Below are positions 6,696 to 11,963 of a DNA stretch of 11,963 nucleotides, piece by piece. The position numbers were made by a program, and so were the translations under genes. The first letter of the stretch is position 1, and every line of letters starts with the position of its first letter. The stretch is taken from contig NZHJ01000033.1 of NCBI GenBank assembly GCA_002691265.1, forward strand, positions 2,850 to 14,812, given 5' to 3'. The stretch is from Flavobacteriaceae bacterium. GTDB lineage: Bacteria; Bacteroidota; Bacteroidia; Flavobacteriales; Flavobacteriaceae. The notes below the pieces were generated by a model. It worked only from the letters and a program-made list of their open reading frames with translations, searched no databases and had not been told where the DNA came from.

Positions 6696-8147
6696 ATGAG
6701 AGAAAAGAATCCATATAAATATAATGGTGACGCATTAGTTGTTGAAAACAAAAACGATAAAAGTAAAACCAAATCTGTTTACATTGAAAGCTATGGCTGT
6801 GCTATGAATTTTAGTGATAGCGAAATTGTTGCATCAATACTCTCTAAAAATGGCTATAAAACATCTGATGATTTATACACTGCCGATCTAATTTTGGTGA
6901 ATACCTGTTCAATTAGGGAAAAGGCTGAGCTAACAGTTAGAAAAAGACTTGAAAAATTTAACAAGGTTAGAAAAACCAACTCGAATGTTAAGGTGGGTGT
7001 ATTAGGTTGTATGGCTGAGCGATTGAAACATAAATTTTTAGAAGAAGAAAAGATTGTAGATTTAGTGGTTGGTCCGGATGCTTACAAAGACCTACCTAAT
7101 TTACTGCAAGAAATTGAAGATGGTAGGTCTGCCGTTAATGTGATTCTGTCAAAGGATGAAACATATGGCGATATAACACCAACTCGTATTAATTCAAATG
7201 GAGTTAGTGCTTTTATATCAATAACTAGAGGATGTGATAATATGTGTACATTTTGTGTTGTTCCATTTACCAGAGGACGTGAAAGAAGTAGAGACCCACA
7301 ATCTATAATAAAAGAATTGAATGATTTACATGAAAAAGGTTTTAAGGAAATAACTTTACTAGGTCAAAATGTTGATAGCTATCTATGGTATGGGGGCGGA
7401 TTAAAGAAAGACTTTTCAAAAGCAAGTGAAATTCTAAAAGTATCGTCTATAAATTTTGCTAAGCTATTAGAAATGTGTGCATTAACTCAACCTAAAATGA
7501 GAATAAGATTCTCAACATCAAACCCGCAGGACATGTCACTTGATGTGATAAAAGTGATGTCAAAGTATGAAAATATTTGTAACTACATTCATTTACCTGT
7601 ACAAAGCGGTAGTAATAAAGTTCTCAAGGCTATGAATAGACAGCATACAAGAGAGGAATATATAAAATTGGTTGATAATATTTTCCAAATTATTCCTGAT
7701 TGCAGTATTAGCCATGATATGATTTCTGGATTTCCTAACGAATCAGAACAAGATCATAATAATACTTTATCGTTAATGGAAAAAGTGAAATATTCATTTG
7801 GATACATGTTCAAATATTCTGAAAGACCAGGAACTCTTGCTGCAAAAAAATTGGAGGACAACATTGATGAGGAAACTAAAAGCAGAAGATTAAGCGAAAT
7901 TGTGGAATTACAACAAAAGCATTCCCTTTACAGGAGTAAAGAATTTATTGGTAAAACTGTCGAGGTATTAATAGAAAAAGAATCAAAAAAATCAAATTTA
8001 CATTGGGCAGGAAGAAATCAACAAAACACTACAGTTGTATTTCCAAAAGAAAATTATAGTATAGGAGATTTTGTTAATGTTAAAATCAATAGTTGCACCA
8101 GTGCTACCCTCATAGGTGAAGCTATTGCTTTTTCTAAAAATAATTAA
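6696..8147 (+). CDS. miaB: MiaB, tRNA-2-methylthio-N6-isopentenyladenosine-37 synthase
   Basis: MiaB is a radical-SAM enzyme that adds a methylthio group to i6A37 in tRNAs reading UNN codons. The 483-residue product has the three N-terminal cluster cysteines C35 (ESYGCAMNFSDSE), C71 (LVNTCSIREKAE) and C105 (GVLGCMAERL). It also has the radical-SAM CxxxCxxC at C180, C184 and C187 (RGCDNMCTFCVVPFTRGRERSR). A C-terminal TRAM domain lies at about 415-480. HLPVQSGSNKVLKAMNR and ITLLGQNVDSY are also typical of the family. Starts at 6672 (TTG), 6684 (ATG) and 6696 (ATG) share this frame; I prefer 6696 because the -7 box at 6667-6674 places the transcript start near 6680. It is the first gene of a tightly packed operon, with the sigma-54 activator ATG 4 nt after its stop. 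Confidence 0.95.
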   Translation: MREKNPYKYNGDALVVENKNDKSKTKSVYIESYGCAMNFSDSEIVASILSKNGYKTSDDLYTADLILVNTCSIREKAELTVRKRLEKFNKVRKTNSNVKVGVLGCMAERLKHKFLEEEKIVDLVVGPDAYKDLPNLLQEIEDGRSAVNVILSKDETYGDITPTRINSNGVSAFISITRGCDNMCTFCVVPFTRGRERSRDPQSIIKELNDLHEKGFKEITLLGQNVDSYLWYGGGLKKDFSKASEILKVSSINFAKLLEMCALTQPKMRIRFSTSNPQDMSLDVIKVMSKYENICNYIHLPVQSGSNKVLKAMNRQHTREEYIKLVDNIFQIIPDCSISHDMISGFPNESEQDHNNTLSLMEKVKYSFGYMFKYSERPGTLAAKKLEDNIDEETKSRRLSEIVELQQKHSLYRSKEFIGKTVEVLIEKESKKSNLHWAGRNQQNTTVVFPKENYSIGDFVNVKINSCTSATLIGEAIAFSKNN

Positions 8148-8151
8148 GATT

Positions 8152-9399
8152 ATGGTTTCATTACAAGCATTAAAACAAAGATTTGAAATTATAGGAAATA
8201 GTGTAGGGCTTAACAGAGCTCTAGAAAAAGCTATGCAAGTAGCTCCCACTGATATTTCATTATTGATAACAGGAGAAAGCGGTGTTGGAAAAGAAGTTAT
8301 TCCAAAAATTACTCATCAGCTTTCACATCGAAAACACTCTAAATTTATTGCTGTTAACTGCGGTGCTATTCCAGAGGGAACAATTGATAGTGAGTTATTT
8401 GGTCATGAAAAAGGGGCATTTACAGGTGCTACCCAAACCAGAGCTGGATATTTTGAAGTTGCAGATGGGGGAACAATTTTTTTAGATGAAGTTGGCGAAC
8501 TTCCATTAACAACACAAGTAAGATTGCTAAGGGTATTGGAGAACGGAGAGTTTATAAAAGTTGGGTCCAGTAAAGTTCAGAAGACCAATGTCAGAATTGT
8601 GGCAGCTACAAATGTAAATATGCAAGAAGCAATCAAAAAAAATAAATTCAGAGAAGATTTGTATTACAGGTTGAGTACTGTAGAAATTAATTTGCCACCA
8701 CTAAGAAAAAGAACTGAAGACATTCATTTATTATTTAGAAAATTCTGTTCAGATTTTGCTCAAAAGTATAGTATGCCAACAATAAAACTAGATGAAGAAG
8801 CTATCAGTATTTTAACAAATTACAGATGGCACGGGAATATAAGACAATTAAAAAATATTGCAGAACAATTATCAGTCTTAGAAGAAAATAGGATGATAAA
8901 AAAAGACGTTCTTATAGATTACTTACCTAATTTGGGTGATAATTTACCAGCGATTATTTCTGAAAAGTCTGAAAAGTCTGAATTTAATAATGAGCGTGAG
9001 ATTTTATATAAAGTATTATTTGATATGAAAGGGGATTTGAATGATTTAAAAAAATTAACCCTAGAATTAATGCAAACTTCTAACATTAGTGAATTCAAAA
9101 AAAATAATGAACAATTGATTAATAAGGTATATCAGAATGAAAATTATTCATCAGAAAAAAATATTGAAATAGTTAATGTAGAAAATAACAAAAGCATAGA
9201 AGAAAATAAAGATTTTGAAGACAAATTTGATTATATTCAGGAAGTTAAAGCAATTGAATCATTATCAATTCAGGAAAAAGAACTAGAACTAATAAAAAAA
9301 TCTTTAGAGAAACACGCGGGTAAAAGAAAATTAGCAGCTGAAGAATTGGGGATTAGCGAAAGAACCTTATATAGGAAAATAAAACAATTTGATTTATAA
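8152..9399 (+). CDS. Sigma-54-interacting AAA+ transcription activator without a sensor domain
   Basis: The 415-residue product is a bacterial enhancer-binding protein that would use ATP to open promoters held by sigma-54 RNA polymerase. The AAA+ domain starts almost at the N-terminus: Walker A GESGVGKE (41-48), the sigma-54 contact loop GAFTGA (88-93), Walker B GGTIFLDE (106-113), sensor I VRIVAATN (147-154), FREDLYYRL (166-174) and sensor II WHGNIRQLKN (226-235). A Fis-type helix-turn-helix ends the protein (about 381-415, KRKLAAEELGISERTLYRKI). There is no receiver, PAS or GAF domain. The linker at 265-380 is rich in K, E and N but contains an ordered-looking helix at 281-310 (EREILYKVLFDMKGDLNDLK). 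An in-frame ATG at 8116 lies inside miaB; the ATG at 8152 gives the compact, conserved-looking start. Its target genes are not evident from the sequence. Confidence 0.88.
   Translation: MVSLQALKQRFEIIGNSVGLNRALEKAMQVAPTDISLLITGESGVGKEVIPKITHQLSHRKHSKFIAVNCGAIPEGTIDSELFGHEKGAFTGATQTRAGYFEVADGGTIFLDEVGELPLTTQVRLLRVLENGEFIKVGSSKVQKTNVRIVAATNVNMQEAIKKNKFREDLYYRLSTVEINLPPLRKRTEDIHLLFRKFCSDFAQKYSMPTIKLDEEAISILTNYRWHGNIRQLKNIAEQLSVLEENRMIKKDVLIDYLPNLGDNLPAIISEKSEKSEFNNEREILYKVLFDMKGDLNDLKKLTLELMQTSNISEFKKNNEQLINKVYQNENYSSEKNIEIVNVENNKSIEENKDFEDKFDYIQEVKAIESLSIQEKELELIKKSLEKHAGKRKLAAEELGISERTLYRKIKQFDL
8959..8982 (+). repeat. Short tandem repeat TCTGAAAAG (about 2.7 copies) in the activator linker
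   Basis: Two full copies of the 9-mer TCTGAAAAG and a partial third copy (TCTGAA) encode SEKSEKSE just after the AAA+ core. The unit length keeps the frame, so copy-number change would only lengthen the flexible linker. Confidence 0.6.
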
Positions 9400-9402
9400 C
9401 AA

Positions 9403-9903
9403 ATGAGACTCGTTGGACTATTAATTTTAATTCTATTCACCACAAGCTGTAGTGTAAAATACAGTTTAACAGGCGCATCAATATCTCCTGAGACCAAAAC
9501 ATTTCAAGTCAATTATTTTCAAAATAGCGCCCCTTTAATTGAACCAGGAATTGAAAGAGATTTCACAAATAAACTGATTGATTTACTAATTAATCAAACC
9601 AGCTTAGAATTGGTTAAAATTAATGGTGACTTAACGTACGAAGGTGAAATTGTCGAGTATCGAATTTCACCAACTACTGCAACCGCAAATAATACTGCAG
9701 CTCAAAATAGATTGACAGTAGGCGTAAATATTAGATTTTATGATAAAAATGATAGCGAAGCAGATTTTGAAAAAAGATTCTCATTCTACTATGATTATCC
9801 TGGAAACATTCAATTAATCGGAGGACAGAGAGATACTGCACTTGATGAAATTTTTGAAAGAATTACACAAGATGTATTTAATGCTTCACTAGCAAAGTGG
9901 TAA
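9403..9903 (+). CDS. lptE: LptE-like outer-membrane LPS assembly lipoprotein
   Basis: LptE plugs the LptD barrel and helps deliver lipopolysaccharide to the outer leaflet. The 166-residue product has a short signal peptide ending FTTSC, giving a lipidated C16. It is followed by YSLTGASISPETKTFQVNYFQNSAPLIEPGIERDFTNKL, the pattern I associate with the Bacteroidota LptE family. The mature part alternates strands and helices, ending in a helix (about 143-163, TALDEIFERITQDVFNASLA). The length fits the family. It starts 3 nt after the activator stop and ends 1 nt before the next gene, so it is firmly inside the operon. LptE proteins diverge strongly in sequence, so the call rests on overall pattern and the position that I recall for flavobacterial lptE beside secG. 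Confidence 0.82.
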   Translation: MRLVGLLILILFTTSCSVKYSLTGASISPETKTFQVNYFQNSAPLIEPGIERDFTNKLIDLLINQTSLELVKINGDLTYEGEIVEYRISPTTATANNTAAQNRLTVGVNIRFYDKNDSEADFEKRFSFYYDYPGNIQLIGGQRDTALDEIFERITQDVFNASLAKW

Positions 9904-9904
9904 A

Positions 9905-10546
9905 ATGAATAAAAAAAATTTTATAAAAATCCTTCAAAATCCTGAAAATCTAACTACGCAGGAATTATCGTTTTTAGACGAAATCAATAGTGAATTTCCA
10001 TACTTTCAAATAAGCAAGGCTATTTATTTAAAGACCATGAAGGAAAATGATGATATAAAATTTAAAAAATTTCTCAGATCTACTGCAGCTTATTCCAGAG
10101 ACAGAAAAATTCTTTTTGATTTTATTAATAAAAGTCAAAATCAAAATGAAAAAGTTTATTTTAACAAAAATGAAATCACAACTGTACAAAGTGAATATAA
10201 AATTATTGAAGAAGAGATTATTGAGGAAAATAGTTTTGTCAAATGGTTAAAATTATCAAACTTAAAGCCGATTGACAGAAGTAATGAAACAGAAACAATA
10301 GATAAGTTTATATCTGAAAAACCTAAATTAAAAGTTGAAGTAAGTGAGAATGAGTCAAATAATGATAAAGCAGATAATCTTAGTAATCAAGCAGGTTACA
10401 TGACTGAGACATTGGCTAAACTATATTTTAATCAAAAAAATTATGAGAAAGCTATTCAGTCTTACAAAATATTAATTTTGAAATTTCCAGAAAAAAACAG
10501 TTACTTTGCAGACCAAATTAAAAAAATTAAAAGCTTAAAAAAATGA
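9905..10546 (+). CDS. Uncharacterised TPR-type protein between lptE and secG
   Basis: I know no function for this 213-residue protein. It has three recognisable parts. The N-terminal region (about 1-75) contains FPYFQISKAIYLKTM and AAYSRDRKILFDFI. A middle motif, FVKWLKLSNLKPIDR (111-125), is followed by IDKFISEKPKL (132-142). A low-complexity N/D/E linker leads to a C-terminal helical repeat (about 165-210, YMTETLAKLYFNQKNYEKAIQSYKILILKFPE) that matches a tetratricopeptide unit. No signal peptide or membrane helix is visible, so it is probably cytoplasmic. It starts 1 nt after lptE and its stop overlaps the secG start as ATGA, implying translational coupling. Similar proteins in flavobacteria are, as I recall, usually longer, so this may be a compact version. 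A role in envelope assembly or secretion is only inferred from position. Confidence 0.8.
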   Translation: MNKKNFIKILQNPENLTTQELSFLDEINSEFPYFQISKAIYLKTMKENDDIKFKKFLRSTAAYSRDRKILFDFINKSQNQNEKVYFNKNEITTVQSEYKIIEEEIIEENSFVKWLKLSNLKPIDRSNETETIDKFISEKPKLKVEVSENESNNDKADNLSNQAGYMTETLAKLYFNQKNYEKAIQSYKILILKFPEKNSYFADQIKKIKSLKK

Positions 10547-10878
10547 GTTCTTATTCAATATTTCTAATTCTTATAGTGATAGTTGCATTCCTTCTGGTTG
10601 TTGTAATTATGGTACAAAACCCCAAGGGAGGTGGATTATCATCTTCATTTGGTGGAGGAGGTACTCAACAATTAGGTGGAGTGAAGCAAACAACAGATTT
10701 TCTTGATAAGAGTACTTGGGTTCTTGGTGCAACCTTGATTGGACTAATATTATTATCTAATATTACATTCACACAATCTGATGCCACTAGTGAGTCTAAA
10801 GCCTTAAATACTGAAGAAATAGTTGTGGAGCCACTGCCAATTAATACTTCTGAGGAAAATACACCTGAAGACCAATAA
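10543..10878 (+). CDS. secG: SecG, preprotein translocase subunit
   Basis: SecG is the small accessory subunit of the SecYEG channel for protein export. The 111-residue product has two transmembrane helices (about 3-25 and 57-76). Between them is the family signature MVQNPKGGGLSSSFGGGG (23-40), followed by the LGGVKQTTDFLDKSTW loop. The C-terminal tail (about 78-111) is acidic and S/T/E rich, extending beyond the minimal SecG length as is common in Bacteroidota. Its ATG overlaps the stop of the upstream TPR gene (ATGA), so expression is probably coupled. It is the last gene of the miaB operon before the 90-nt groES upstream region, in which no terminator hairpin is visible, so readthrough into groESL is possible. 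Confidence 0.95.
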   Translation: MSSYSIFLILIVIVAFLLVVVIMVQNPKGGGLSSSFGGGGTQQLGGVKQTTDFLDKSTWVLGATLIGLILLSNITFTQSDATSESKALNTEEIVVEPLPINTSEENTPEDQ

Positions 10879-10899
10879 GAATTTTACTTTTCATGTAAT

Positions 10900-10930
10900 T
10901 TTGTCATATTTTTTGAAATGGCATGATTTG
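10900..10930 (+). promoter_or_regulatory. Candidate groESL promoter region
   Basis: TTTG at 10900-10903 is followed after 19 nt by ATGATTTG (10923-10930), which keeps the TTTG half of the TAnnTTTG box but not the TA. The same stretch contains TGGCATGATTTGTGG (10919-10933), which resembles the -24 half of a sigma-54 promoter but lacks the invariant GC at -12. It also carries TTGTCATATTTTT (10901-10913), shared with the miaB upstream region. No CIRCE-type inverted repeat is present. A promoter here is likely, but its sigma class is uncertain. Confidence 0.4.
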
Positions 10931-10940
10931 TGGAATTTTT

Positions 10941-10960
10941 AAATCGAATTAAATCAAATT
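10941..10960 (+). repeat. Tandem 10-mer AAATCRAATT in the groES leader
   Basis: AAATCGAATT is directly followed by AAATCAAATT, ending 8 nt before the groES ATG. The repeat lies within the predicted 5' untranslated leader, where it would keep the ribosome-binding region AT-rich and unstructured. No further role is visible. Confidence 0.5.
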
Positions 10961-10968
10961 AATTAGAT

Positions 10969-11244
10969 ATGAAATTAAATATTAAACCGCTTGCAGACAG
11001 AGTTCTAGTAGAACCAATGCAAGCAGAAACTAAAACAGCATCAGGAATAATTATACCTGATAATGCAAAAGAAAAACCACAAAAAGCTACAGTTGTAGCG
11101 GTTGGAAATGGGACTAAAGAAAATCCAATGACCGTTAAAGTTGGTGATGTTGTATTATATGGAAAGTATTCTGGAACAGAACTTAGGTTTGACGGGGTAG
11201 ATTATTTAATAATGTCAGAAAAAGATATTCTGGCAATTGTGTAA
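10969..11244 (+). CDS. groES: GroES, co-chaperonin
   Basis: GroES is the heptameric lid that closes the GroEL folding chamber. The 91-residue product is full length and shows the family pattern: [12 protein letters not shown] at the start, the mobile loop [18 protein letters not shown] (about 20-37) that contacts Gro[28 protein letters not shown] and the C-terminal [13 protein letters not shown]. It precedes groEL by 15 nt in the usual two-gene operon. The 90-nt upstream region probably contains its own promoter, although readthrough from secG cannot be excluded. The ATG at 10969 is the only start that fits the family. Confidence 0.98.
   Translation: MKLNIKPLADRVLVEPMQAETKTASGIIIPDNAKEKPQKATVVAVGNGTKENPMTVKVGDVVLYGKYSGTELRFDGVDYLIMSEKDILAIV

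Positions 11245-11963
<719 letters not shown>

Noticed and set aside
8116..8151. Upstream in-frame start for the sigma-54 activator
   Set aside because: It would overlap the miaB end and add a non-conserved hydrophobic dozen residues; the ATG at 8152, 4 nt after the miaB stop, fits the family and operon spacing.
10879..10968. CIRCE/HrcA-type heat-shock operator or a secG terminator
   Set aside because: No TTAGCACTC-N9-GAGTGCTAA repeat and no stem followed by a T-run can be found in the 90-nt region.

Overview
The window looks like a core-genome segment from an AT-rich member of the Flavobacteriia (Bacteroidota). The reasons are the gldK-gldL-gldM block (gliding motility and type IX secretion), TAnnTTTG-like -7 promoter boxes with no clear Shine-Dalgarno sites, short Bacteroidota-style lipoprotein signals, and close agreement of every protein with flavobacterial family members as I remember them. 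No mobile element, CRISPR array, RNA gene or phage trace was seen. The genus cannot be fixed from this sequence.

Layout: two gene groups diverge from an intergenic control region at about 6553-6695. The minus-strand arm runs topA, an arginase/formimidoylglutamase-like protein, gldK, gldL, gldM (cut by the left edge). topA and the arginase-like gene are only 12 nt apart. A separate promoter-like element lies before gldK, so gldKLM can probably be transcribed on its own as well as by readthrough. The plus-strand arm runs miaB, a sigma-54-type AAA+ activator, lptE, a small TPR-type protein and secG, with gaps of 4, 3 and 1 nt and then an ATGA overlap, which is the signature of one operon. After a 90-nt leader region come groES and groEL (cut by the right edge).

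How the genes work together: GldL and GldM form the proton-driven motor of the type IX secretion and gliding machine, and the lipoprotein GldK is part of the periplasmic/outer-membrane ring that GldM contacts. The plus arm joins tRNA modification (MiaB), LPS delivery to the outer membrane (LptE), Sec export (SecG) and folding (GroES/GroEL) with a transcription activator that has no sensor domain. Both arms therefore lean towards envelope and protein export or folding functions, with TopA at the divergence point.

I did not find a clearly new system. The points most worth a second look are the arginase-fold protein beside gldK, which has lost most metal ligands; the sensorless sigma-54 activator with a distinctive linker; the unnamed TPR protein between lptE and secG; a 13-nt element shared by the miaB and groES upstream regions; and a hairpin in the gldL-gldM gap.
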